IMG/VR virus record: IMGVR_UViG_3300008266_012294
Span: 1 to 28,134 of that record
Reading direction: 5' to 3' (one strand)
Source of the DNA: a virus
DNA length: 28,134 nt
Shown here: positions 20,378-26,471 of the stretch, piece by piece
Position numbering within the stretch: the first letter of the stretch is position 1
Layout of the letters: each line of letters starts with the position of its first letter
Notes under the pieces: model-generated
What the model was told of the DNA's origin: nothing
Database searches by the model: none
Seen by the model: only the letters and a program-made list of their open reading frames with translations
Made by a program: the position numbers and the translations under genes

Positions 20378-20665
20378 ATGCTAAATACTTTGGATTTTGC
20401 CAGAAAAAAGCAGATAATCAGAAGTTTTCGAGAGGGGATTTATCAGAATTTTAACTACAAGTGCGTATACTGCGGATCGCTAGCTCAATCACTAGATCAC
20501 GCAAAGCCTAAAGCTCGTGGCGGCGAAACAGTGGCAAGCAATTTATTGCCCGCTTGCTTGCCCTGTAATCGCGATAAAGGTAGTCAAGAGCTATTTGCGT
20601 GGTATAGAGCGCGGTACTACTGGACTCAAGAGCGTGAAGCGGCGATCGCTAATTGGATTAATTAA
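20378..20665 (+). CDS. HNH endonuclease
   Basis: A 95-aa HNH nuclease: CVYCG at about 29-33, LDHAKPKARGGETVASNLLPACLPCNRDKG spanning the catalytic His and metal-binding Asn/Cys, so the order C-x2-C, DH, N, C-x2-C is complete. HNH proteins nick or cut DNA and in phages often act in homing or packaging. Freestanding; it ends the plus-strand block. Confidence 0.85.
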   Translation: MLNTLDFARKKQIIRSFREGIYQNFNYKCVYCGSLAQSLDHAKPKARGGETVASNLLPACLPCNRDKGSQELFAWYRARYYWTQEREAAIANWIN

Positions 20666-20680
20666 TAACCCACAGCAAAA

Positions 20681-20711
20681 AGAGAGAGCGATCATTGCGA
20701 TCGCTCTCTTT
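20681..20711. terminator. Intrinsic terminator after the HNH gene
   Basis: AGAGAGCGATC and GATCGCTCTCT are a perfect 11-bp inverted repeat with a five-base loop, with A-tract before and T-tract after. The stem includes HIP1 sequence. Likely acts on both strands. Confidence 0.85.
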
Positions 20712-20716
20712 TGGTT

Positions 20717-20773
20717 TTACTTATAAGGCTTAGGCTTGGGCTTACTACCTTTGGGCTTAGGTTTCATTTTCAT
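20717..20773 (-). CDS. Tiny Lys/Pro-rich peptide
   Basis: An 18-aa frame (MKMKPKPKGSKPKPKPYK) between the terminator and the next gene. Its periodic KP composition is unusual, but no ribosome binding site is visible. Real translation is uncertain. Confidence 0.25.
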   Translation of the reverse strand: MKMKPKPKGSKPKPKPYK

Positions 20774-20815
20774 GGCAGTGGTTCTGTGACTTAACACTTT
20801 TATTATCACAGATCA

Positions 20816-20980
20816 TCACTCAATTCTAGTATTAGTAACAACGATCGCCGCTAGCTCGCGGTTGATCTTGCTACGTAGTTCAATCAGTTGTGCCCGTAAC
20901 GCTTTCTCGTCTAAGCCCTTGTTTTTGGCTGCGTATTTCATTTCGTCGGTCAATGCGTATAGGCGGGTTAGGTCAATCAT
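20816..20980 (-). CDS. Small helical hypothetical protein
   Basis: A 54-aa protein starting MIDLTRLYALTDEMKYAAKN, mostly helical. The start lies one base after the upstream stop. A longer in-frame version from 21013 is less likely. Confidence 0.5.
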   Translation of the reverse strand: MIDLTRLYALTDEMKYAAKNKGLDEKALRAQLIELRSKINRELAAIVVTNTRIE

Positions 20981-20981
20981 T

Positions 20982-21584
20982 TTACACATAGGAATAAATG
21001 AGTTTTTGAACATCTTGATACTTCAAAATATGTTGCCAAGTGCCAAGCTTGATCCACTCAAAGGCTGTAGTCTTGAATAACTGTGGCGACTCGTTACACT
21101 GTTTGCATGGGATAGCAGGATTGACAGTGCATTTAAGATATTGCGAATCCGCAAAGTAAGGACACTGTTTATAAACTTCAATACTCTCACTTTGGAAGTA
21201 ATCTTCTAAAGCCCTATAAAGCAAAGGATGTAAACAACCTTGAAATGAGCCGCCATATATCCGCAAAGCTATCCCTAGATTATTTGCGGCAAGGGCATAA
21301 CCGATTAGGTTGAAGCAAACATTAAAGCCAGTTCCCATCTCTTTTATTGTAAATCCCTTGCAAACAACTGGTAAGTTCTTGGGGTAAAAAGTTAAGTTTT
21401 CAAGAAACGGCTGATTTCTAGGGAATATATCACGACAGATTATTTCAAGGTCAAAACCTAAATTCTGCATCTTTTGGCAAATATGTTTAGAGTTTGATTT
21501 ACTCTCTAACACCAATTGATGCGTGGCTTCTAGCTTTTTATCAGTGCAGTGAAAGCGATCGCCTAGCCAGTAGATTTCAATCAT
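20982..21584 (-). CDS. Cyanobacterial/phage hypothetical protein with Cys-rich tail
   Basis: About 200 aa from ATG 21584 (MIEIYWLGDRF). The middle, FYPKNLPVVCKGFTIKEMGTGFNVCF...GYALAANNLGIALRIYGGSFQG, and the tail CPYFADSQYLKCTVNPAIPCKQC resemble a cyanobacterial family I recall as DUF6464 (CPYF...LRCAVNP...CxxC). The final CxxC region probably binds metal. Function unknown. Confidence 0.6.
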   Translation of the reverse strand: MIEIYWLGDRFHCTDKKLEATHQLVLESKSNSKHICQKMQNLGFDLEIICRDIFPRNQPFLENLTFYPKNLPVVCKGFTIKEMGTGFNVCFNLIGYALAANNLGIALRIYGGSFQGCLHPLLYRALEDYFQSESIEVYKQCPYFADSQYLKCTVNPAIPCKQCNESPQLFKTTAFEWIKLGTWQHILKYQDVQKLIYSYV

Positions 21585-21796
21585 TTTGCTAACCTCTGGA
21601 AATAGTGGCAAGTGTATCTATTGCCAGTCTTAATCACAACGTTACCGCCCTTTTTGCGACATAGCCTAGAAGCCTCTTGATTGCTTCTAGCTGTGATTTT
21701 ACCAAGGTCAGAGAAGCCATTGCCAACGGTGCGGTTAACTTGTGCGATCACAGGGGTGGAAATAGAAAGCAATGCGAGGATTAATAGATATTTCAT
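21581..21796 (-). CDS. Small secreted protein
   Basis: A 71-aa protein with a clear signal peptide (MKYLLILALLSISTPVIAQ, cleavage likely after AQ). The mature part has two Cys (SRLCRKKGGN, YTCHYF) that may form a disulphide. Probably periplasmic; function unknown. ATGA overlap with the downstream gene. Confidence 0.65.
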   Translation of the reverse strand: MKYLLILALLSISTPVIAQVNRTVGNGFSDLGKITARSNQEASRLCRKKGGNVVIKTGNRYTCHYFQRLAK

Positions 21797-21832
21797 GGTT
21801 TAATATTTGGTAGAAATGCAGTTATTCGAGTT

Positions 21833-21864
21833 TCAGCGATCGCTTGTCATGGGGCGATCGCTGA
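21833..21864. repeat. HIP1-based hairpin
   Basis: TCAGCGATCGC and GCGATCGCTGA form a perfect 11-bp inverted repeat with a ten-base loop, followed on the plus strand by TTTTTATTT. It is built of two HIP1 octamers. It lies upstream of the minus-strand secreted-protein gene and could act as a plus-strand terminator. Confidence 0.6.
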
Positions 21865-21871
21865 TTTTTAT

Positions 21872-22162
21872 TTAAGCGTGAGCGCCGATTCTAACTTGGT
21901 AATTTGGATAATCAGGGTGAACGTGTTCGCTCACATCGCAACAACCAAAACCGCTACCAGATTCAAGCCAAGAGATGTATTGGTTAGCCCATACAGATGG
22001 GACTAAAGCTACCCAGTCTTCGTCGCCACCGTGATGGCTTAAAGCCTTTAATTCTTCTGGCGCGGACTCCCATTTCCATACTTTAATGTGGACAGCTTTT
22101 TTGCTTTTGCGTCCTGCTCCTTTACGAGCGCCGCCTCGTCCGATGCCTTTTGATTTAGTCAT
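21872..22162 (-). CDS. Phage protein with GRGGARKGAGRK N-terminus
   Basis: A 96-aa protein. The basic start (GRGGARKGAGRKSKKAVHIK) is the Gly/Arg 'GGxRxGAGR' segment often found at the start of phage DNA-binding proteins. The rest (WKWESAPEELKALSHHGGDE, SGFGCCDVSEHVHPDYP) is unfamiliar; CC and His may bind metal. Confidence 0.55.
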   Translation of the reverse strand: MTKSKGIGRGGARKGAGRKSKKAVHIKVWKWESAPEELKALSHHGGDEDWVALVPSVWANQYISWLESGSGFGCCDVSEHVHPDYPNYQVRIGAHA

Positions 22163-22313
22163 AGTCGCTTAGCTTTTCCCATAAATGAGCAATTAAACGA
22201 TTGCGAGAATCGAAAGAAGAAAAGCTCATACAAAATAGCCACCAGCTAAAATTTTGTTTCACTTGCCAAAAGCCAAAAAGAATTGAATAGTAAATTTCTA
22301 ATAAGTTGTCCAT
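22155..22313 (-). CDS. Small aromatic, possibly membrane-associated protein
   Basis: A 52-aa frame (MDNLLEIYYSILFGFWQVKQ, NFSWWLFCMSFSSFDSRNRL). Hydrophobic and aromatic in the first 35 residues. A very good ribosome binding site (AAGGAGATAACGCATC) precedes the ATG, and a canonical promoter lies about 60 bases upstream, so it is surely expressed. Confidence 0.65.
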   Translation of the reverse strand: MDNLLEIYYSILFGFWQVKQNFSWWLFCMSFSSFDSRNRLIAHLWEKLSDYD

Positions 22314-22373
22314 GATGCGTTATCTCCTTTGTGTTACTTGTGTTTGCGGCTTTCTCTCTCAGCCATGAATACA

Positions 22374-22424
22374 AATATAAACCCTATCCTTTTGAATGTC
22401 AATCAATTCATAGGGATAAGGTTT
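22374..22424 (-). promoter_or_regulatory. Promoter with operator-like inverted repeat
   Basis: On the minus strand TTGACA (22397-22402), a 17-base spacer and TATATT (22374-22379). AAACCCTATCC (22379-22389) and GGATAAGGTTT (22414-22424) pair at 10 of 11 positions. The spacer carries TCAAAAGGATAG, close to the same segment in operators 1 and 2 near 19100-19204, so the XRE regulator may also act here. Confidence 0.7.
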
Positions 22425-22445
22425 AATCTTAATATTTGGTTACAA

Positions 22446-23348
22446 TTACAATAGAGACGCTAAATATTTAACTCTGAGTAATGGCACAACAGCGCACTGA
22501 GGCACGATCGCATTACCTAATGCGCTAATTCTGTCCAGCCTATGGGGAAACCCATGAGGAACTCCACAAACTGGGGATTTAGAACTTGACCAGGGGCTAG
22601 AGGTTGTAATGTTCTGATTGTTGTTTCTAAGTTCAACTGCTTCCCTGACGCTATTCTTTTTGCCTCTAGATACGCCGACTTCCCGTCTGATGCCATTGGG
22701 GTTGGTAATAGTTTCTGTAAGGCAGTTACTAGCCCGTCTCCGCTTTTCTTGCTGGCTCCCTTGCGGTTGTGATTGCCGCAAACTGAGGGGGTAGGTAGAA
22801 GCGATCGCAGCTTGACATCTAACTTGGTCTGCCCAGGGCGATGGCTCTCTTGAAAACTGTAAGCTTGCGGGGTAGGCAATAAGGAAAATTCGATCTCTAC
22901 GATGCGGTGCGCCAAGCGCGGATGCGCTGATAGTCTCCCACTCTGCATTACACCCGATGCTGGATAAGCTCCTGAGAACTTCTCCAAATCCGTTCCGTAA
23001 TGCGTCGCTGACATTTTCCCAAACAAGGAAAGTTGCTCCTGACTCTTGATAGATTCGTAGTTGTTCAAACCAGAGGCTTGATCGCTTGCCTTCGATGATG
23101 CCTTTTTGCTTTCCTGCGATCGAGAGGTCTTGACATGGCGATCCTCCACAGACGATTTGCGCCTTGCCGAATTTTGGATTGTAGCTTGTGACATCGTTGT
23201 ATATCGGTGTATTAGGGAAATTCTTTGACAATACCTTTTGACAGAATGGGTTGATCTCGACTGATTCAATTGTCTTGATTCCTACCCATTCCCCTGCTAA
23301 CTGAAAACCTCCTATTCCTGCGAATAGCTCGATCATTTTGAGTTTCAC
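22446..23348 (-). CDS. DNA (cytosine-5-)-methyltransferase
   Basis: About 300 aa. Motif I FAGIGGF (9-15), motif IV GGSPCQDLS with catalytic Cys72, motif VI WENV (110-113), motif VIII HRRDRIFLIA, and C-terminal motifs LDRISALGNAIVP. It methylates cytosine C5 in a short target, as protection from restriction; target unknown, though CG-rich HIP1-like sites are an obvious guess. The GTG at 23348 gives a GTGA overlap; ATG 23336 is an alternative start. The variable region between motifs VIII and IX is Ser/Arg/Gln-rich and is shared with a nested frame. Confidence 0.9.
   Translation of the reverse strand: MKLKMIELFAGIGGFQLAGEWVGIKTIESVEINPFCQKVLSKNFPNTPIYNDVTSYNPKFGKAQIVCGGSPCQDLSIAGKQKGIIEGKRSSLWFEQLRIYQESGATFLVWENVSDALRNGFGEVLRSLSSIGCNAEWETISASALGAPHRRDRIFLIAYPASLQFSREPSPWADQVRCQAAIASTYPLSLRQSQPQGSQQEKRRRASNCLTETITNPNGIRREVGVSRGKKNSVREAVELRNNNQNITTSSPWSSSKSPVCGVPHGFPHRLDRISALGNAIVPQCAVVPLLRVKYLASLL
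22517..23194 (-). CDS. Nested gene in another frame of the methyltransferase gene
   Basis: A same-strand frame of 225 codons from ATG 23194 (open to 23269), wholly inside the methyltransferase gene. Its product has VEDRHVKTSRSQ, then SATHYGTDLEKFSGAYPASGVMQSGRL, repeated LLPTP (FSLLPTPQ, RSLLPTPS, KLLPTPMASDGK) and a C-terminus LNPQFVEFLMGFPIGWTEL. I recognise this as a recurring phage family (EDxxxKTS...FSGxxPxSGxMxxGxLxxLPTPxAxDxK...LNPxFVExLMGxPxGWT). EDRHVKTS lies over the methyltransferase motif GGSPCQDLS, so the family appears to arise by overprinting. Start and function are uncertain. Confidence 0.6.
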   Translation of the reverse strand: MSQATIQNSARRKSSVEDRHVKTSRSQESKKASSKASDQASGLNNYESIKSQEQLSLFGKMSATHYGTDLEKFSGAYPASGVMQSGRLSAHPRLAHRIVEIEFSLLPTPQAYSFQESHRPGQTKLDVKLRSLLPTPSVCGNHNRKGASKKSGDGLVTALQKLLPTPMASDGKSAYLEAKRIASGKQLNLETTIRTLQPLAPGQVLNPQFVEFLMGFPIGWTELAH

Positions 23349-23623
23349 TGCTCCAACTCCACTAGCTCGCACTCGTAAGCAAAAATATTCTCAGTAATCT
23401 CACCTTGGCTAGAACCGCCTTTAGCTAAATAATCAAAACAACGCTCTGATGCAATTGCATTCTCTGGTAGTGTATAAACCTTAGCTTCGATATATGCAAA
23501 ATGTTGAGTGACGTGGGTATCGGTATATCCCATCTCTCGCAGGGCAAGAGCTAATGGTGACTTACTAGGATACTTTGCGGCGGCGATGTGCGCGGCGGTA
23601 ACGGTGACTTTTATTGCTGACAT
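23345..23623 (-). CDS. Hypothetical phage protein
   Basis: A 92-aa protein (MSAIKVTVTAAHIAAAKYPS, then PLALALREMGYTDTHVTQHF). The first half looks helical and the last part acidic. Its end overlaps the methyltransferase start. Function unknown. Confidence 0.6.
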   Translation of the reverse strand: MSAIKVTVTAAHIAAAKYPSKSPLALALREMGYTDTHVTQHFAYIEAKVYTLPENAIASERCFDYLAKGGSSQGEITENIFAYECELVELEQ

Positions 23624-23826
23624 AGTGATACAAGCTCGTTTATAGATTGGTGAAACATTGTATTTGCGCGGATTAGTTCAGAAATTTTTGCTTTGATATC
23701 ATCGGGAATATCACGGCGATTAGCGATATCAGTTTGCAAATCCTGATTAAGCAATTTGCAATATTGACCAGAGATCAAAGCGGATAGATAACGCTTTTCA
23801 TTCTCGGTTTTTGGAGTGCCTAGCAT
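23611..23826 (-). CDS. Small helical hypothetical protein
   Basis: A 71-aa helical protein (MLGTPKTENEKRYLSALISG, ...AKISELIRANTMFHQSINEL). Overlaps both neighbours (7 bases upstream, 13 downstream). No known family. Confidence 0.55.
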   Translation of the reverse strand: MLGTPKTENEKRYLSALISGQYCKLLNQDLQTDIANRRDIPDDIKAKISELIRANTMFHQSINELVSLCQQ

Positions 23827-24101
23827 TGTTTCAACCTCTTAATTACTTCCTTTCTGTACTGTTCTTTCTTCTCTTCCTTCACCCGCTTCGCCTTAGCCAC
23901 GGGATGAGCTAGCTCTGATTGCAGGAAATCAGCTAGTTCGGCGGGGTTGCCTTGTTCATCTACGATCGCATAATCGTAATCAGGATTGTCGGTCTGATGG
24001 CGTTCCATCATAAGACGCAATACATCAAGCCTTGCTGTTAGCTTGGTTACATCTTCATCTTTGCGGATGGTGCGGATGAGTTTAAATTTCTTATCGCTCA
24101 T
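23820..24101 (-). CDS. Hypothetical phage protein
   Basis: A 93-aa protein starting MSDKKFKLIRTIRKDEDVTK. The ATGA overlap with the 32-aa membrane peptide fixes the start; a longer frame upstream is a by-product. The C-terminus is strongly basic (KRVKEEKKEQYRKEVIKRLK). Function unknown. Confidence 0.6.
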   Translation of the reverse strand: MSDKKFKLIRTIRKDEDVTKLTARLDVLRLMMERHQTDNPDYDYAIVDEQGNPAELADFLQSELAHPVAKAKRVKEEKKEQYRKEVIKRLKQC

Positions 24102-24196
24102 CTGCTTCTTTTTCCAATAGTGTAGCCAAGGGTAAAAGAAGAAATACATAAAGACACTAGACAACAAATCACAGTAAAAATAGATACTCCGATCAT
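24098..24196 (-). CDS. Single-helix membrane peptide
   Basis: A 32-aa peptide (MIGVSIFTVICCLVSLCISS FTLGYTIGKRSR, written in two parts) with one transmembrane segment and a basic C-terminus. GAGGAGTTAATT just before the ATG is an excellent ribosome binding site. ATGA overlap with the next gene. Function unknown. Confidence 0.6.
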   Translation of the reverse strand: MIGVSIFTVICCLVSLCISSFTLGYTIGKRSR

Positions 24197-24198
24197 AA

Positions 24199-24471
24199 TT
24201 AACTCCTCGCAACCGCAATCTTAATAGCGAGGTAAGCCAAGAAATCAGTTTGATCGCATGGTTCCCAAAGACCAAATATTAGCCAATCTTCAAAAGAGAT
24301 TAAATCATCTCTCTCAATATCATGATCGCCAAATTTGTAAAGAAATTGGAAGTCTATAATAATTTCTTCCAGCTTTTCTATAGTGCGATCCTTGTAGTTG
24401 CGAATAAAGCTAGAGACGGGGTGGGATTCGTGTTCGTAGCGCTCTATAACTTGTTGTAGTAGTTCTTGCAT
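24199..24471 (-). CDS. Hypothetical phage protein
   Basis: A 90-aa acidic helical protein (MQELLQQVIERYEHESHPVS, ...YKFGDHDIERDDLISFEDWL). It lies 38 bases after the RecT gene. Function unknown. Confidence 0.55.
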   Translation of the reverse strand: MQELLQQVIERYEHESHPVSSFIRNYKDRTIEKLEEIIIDFQFLYKFGDHDIERDDLISFEDWLIFGLWEPCDQTDFLAYLAIKIAVARS

Positions 24472-24509
24472 AATGTTTAGGCGGCATTGCGCCGCCTGTG
24501 AGTGTGTGG

Positions 24510-25430
24510 TTAGAAATCGTCAGAGTCTATGCGGCTTTGTTCTTCTGGAGTAGGATCTGATTCATCCAACTCATGTGCAGACTTTACGGGCTTAGGAATT
24601 TCAACAGTGCGATCATTAAGCTCATCCCCTAAACGCTTGATGATTTGGGTGATTTCGCGATCCTGCTCTTGACTTGGTTGATACTTCTGAACGGTTTTAG
24701 AAACCCATTCAATAAGCTTTTCTAGATCCCCGACAGTGGCGCATTTATTCACGCCCTTTTCAAAGATCGCCCATAGCTTGTCATCCCATCCCGTCGCGAT
24801 TTCTGGCTGTGGGGTGCTGACTGGTTGAGTCTGTGGACTGACATTGCTAGCTTGATCCATCTCTTCAGATGCATAAAGCCCAGCGGTTTGCTCTGGAAAT
24901 GCTTTGCGAAGTGCTAAAGCCTCGGAACATTTACCGATCATGATGTCGGGCATTTTCTCCCATAGCCCTGAAAGCTTGCCTTTAAAGTCTTGTTTGTAAG
25001 CATCAAAACGAGCGACGGCTGTGAATGGTTGTCCACAACCTTTACGATATACAACAGTTTTAGCAGCGCTTGGCGGTGTTGATTTTAACCACACTTCCAA
25101 CCATTTACCATCTTCTCCACACCAAAAAGTTGTAGAGCCGTCATAGTATCCAGAATTAGCAGCGCGTTTGCGAAGTCCATCAATCGATACTTGGATCGAC
25201 ATTTTTGGCTCTTTGCGCTGTGTCTCTGGGTTCCAAGTCTCTCTAGAGATTGCGTAAATCTCACGGGTGAATGGACTTAAATTAGTCTGTTTGCAAACTT
25301 CAATGAAATAATCAAGTTCTGTGTCAGAGCATTTGGGCGCAATCTGTTGCTTGAGAACTTTCAACTGCTCAGAATTGAAGTGTTGAGTGATGCTTGATTG
25401 AGATTGGGATGTAGTTGTGATAGCTGACAT
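24510..25430 (-). CDS. bet: RecT/Bet-family single-strand annealing protein
   Basis: A 306-aa protein that anneals complementary single strands in phage recombination. The N-terminal family signature is LDYFIEVCKQTNLSPFTREIYAI (40-62), followed by IQVSIDGLRKRAANSGYYDG, VYRKG...FTAVARFDAYKQ and MIGKCSEALALRKAFPEQTAGLYASEEMD. After about residue 195 comes a linker and a C-terminal extension ending DSDDF, similar to an SSB-type tip. AGGT precedes the ATG. A partner exonuclease is not recognised in the window. Confidence 0.9.
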   Translation of the reverse strand: MSAITTTSQSQSSITQHFNSEQLKVLKQQIAPKCSDTELDYFIEVCKQTNLSPFTREIYAISRETWNPETQRKEPKMSIQVSIDGLRKRAANSGYYDGSTTFWCGEDGKWLEVWLKSTPPSAAKTVVYRKGCGQPFTAVARFDAYKQDFKGKLSGLWEKMPDIMIGKCSEALALRKAFPEQTAGLYASEEMDQASNVSPQTQPVSTPQPEIATGWDDKLWAIFEKGVNKCATVGDLEKLIEWVSKTVQKYQPSQEQDREITQIIKRLGDELNDRTVEIPKPVKSAHELDESDPTPEEQSRIDSDDF

Positions 25431-25435
25431 TTGTT

Positions 25436-25543
25436 TTACCTGTGTGGATTAATGTTAATAGCGATCGCCAAAATAATAGGCGATAGAAACGCGACGGATA
25501 GCCAGTAAATTAGTTGCTGGTGGTAGTAGTCGTATGGACTCAT
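25436..25543 (-). CDS. Single-helix membrane peptide upstream of RecT
   Basis: A 35-aa peptide (MSPYDYYHQQLIYWLSVAFL, then SPIILAIAINI...). One transmembrane segment. GGAGG six bases before the ATG is an excellent ribosome binding site, and the stop lies five bases from the RecT start. Function unknown. Confidence 0.6.
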   Translation of the reverse strand: MSPYDYYHQQLIYWLSVAFLSPIILAIAININPHR

Positions 25544-25544
25544 G

Positions 25545-25694
25545 CTAAACCTCCGTAAGTTCTTCTTCTTTGACGGGTCTTTCAACCCTATTACCACAGC
25601 GGATCAAATAATCGTATCCTGCGACGTTGCCAAGAGTATCGATTATTGTGGCGATCGCGCCTTGGTAAAGGACTTGCTGCGATGGTTGGTACAT
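25545..25694 (-). CDS. Small hypothetical protein
   Basis: A 49-aa frame (MYQPSQQVLYQGAIATIIDT, LGNVAGYDYLIRCGNRVERP). It starts in a TAATG overlap with the upstream stop. It may be a small beta-rich protein. Function unknown. Confidence 0.5.
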   Translation of the reverse strand: MYQPSQQVLYQGAIATIIDTLGNVAGYDYLIRCGNRVERPVKEEELTEV

Positions 25695-26140
25695 TAAATC
25701 AAAGCTCCGCAACCGTAACGAGCGCTAAACACAAAAGCGTCATCACCAAAATCATCGCGCCTTGTGTAGGTAGATGCAAAATCATCGGCTGTGTATGCGC
25801 CTTGAGCTGCGATACGAGCGGCGCGATCTAGCTCCCATTGGTCAACTACTGGTAAAAGCTCTTGATAAACTTCTTCGTTCGCTACAGGGGGTAAGAGATC
25901 GGCAATAACTTCGATTGCTTCAGTGGCGATCTCCTTATCGCTTTTTGCGTCTAGTTTGCGCTGTGCGATCAGAGTGTTGATAGCTTGCAATGCGTCTTTA
26001 GAATTATTGCTGCAACGGCTTACCGCTTGGGGCTTATCTCCCAATGTGGTGATTTGCGCTGATTGTCTGTACCCTAAGCCAGAAACATAGAAGTCGAACC
26101 CGTTATCGTTTGCGATTTTCTTTACTGCTTTGCTGATCAT
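25694..26140 (-). CDS. Hypothetical phage protein, first gene of the RecT operon
   Basis: A 148-aa protein (MISKAVKKIANDNGFDFYVS...; KEIATEAIEVIADLLPP; C-terminus DDFGDDAFVFSARYGCGALI). The leader AAAGGTAACGCATC before its ATG is very similar to that before the gene at 22313. No known family. Confidence 0.6.
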   Translation of the reverse strand: MISKAVKKIANDNGFDFYVSGLGYRQSAQITTLGDKPQAVSRCSNNSKDALQAINTLIAQRKLDAKSDKEIATEAIEVIADLLPPVANEEVYQELLPVVDQWELDRAARIAAQGAYTADDFASTYTRRDDFGDDAFVFSARYGCGALI

Positions 26141-26182
26141 GATGCGTTACCTTTGCTTGCTTGTGTTTTCTTAACTGTAAAT

Positions 26183-26191
26183 ACTATAGCA
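26183..26191 (-). promoter_or_regulatory. Extended -10 promoter of the RecT operon
   Basis: On the minus strand TGCTATAGT gives an extended -10 (TGn plus TATAGT) 42 bases upstream of the ATG at 26140. The -35 at normal spacing is poor (GTTTTA). Confidence 0.45.
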
Positions 26192-26228
26192 CGAATAACT
26201 CAAAATAAAACATTAAAATAAATATTCT

Positions 26229-26277
26229 TTTTTACTCAAAGTATGATACCTTATAAATGTACTGATTAGTAAGGTAT
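26229..26277 (+). promoter_or_regulatory. Promoter/operator of the RHH regulator gene
   Basis: TTTTTA/TTTACT (from 26229) and TATAAA (26252-26257) form a weak promoter. ATACCTTA (26246-26253) and TAAGGTAT (26270-26277) are a perfect 8-bp inverted repeat; its second arm contains the AAGGT ribosome binding site for the ATG at 26280, so it could act on transcription or on translation. Confidence 0.5.
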
Positions 26278-26279
26278 AC

Positions 26280-26471
26280 ATGGCTATTGAAACCAAACAA
26301 ATTATTCGTGGCGCTCGTAAAACATTGTCTATACAGTTAGAAGATTTGGAAACATTGAAGAGGTTGAAGCGGGGCAAAGAAAGTCTTGCTGTGACTTTCC
26401 ATCGCATTGTAGATAACGCTGAAATGTATGACGCAATCATGAAAGCTGGAGAGGTTGCAACTAATGAGTAA
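26280..26471 (+). CDS. Ribbon-helix-helix-type regulator
   Basis: A 63-aa protein: KTLSIQLEDLETLKRLKRGKES LAVTFHRIVDNAEMYDAIMK (in two parts). Strand, helix, turn, helix as in RHH repressors. It probably binds the inverted repeat just upstream. Its end overlaps the next gene by 8 bases. Confidence 0.65.
   Translation: MAIETKQIIRGARKTLSIQLEDLETLKRLKRGKESLAVTFHRIVDNAEMYDAIMKAGEVATNE

Noticed and set aside
24102-24275. A long N-terminal extension of the 93-aa protein at 23820-24101
   Set aside because: The region codes for the 32-aa membrane peptide in another frame, with an excellent ribosome binding site and an ATGA junction.
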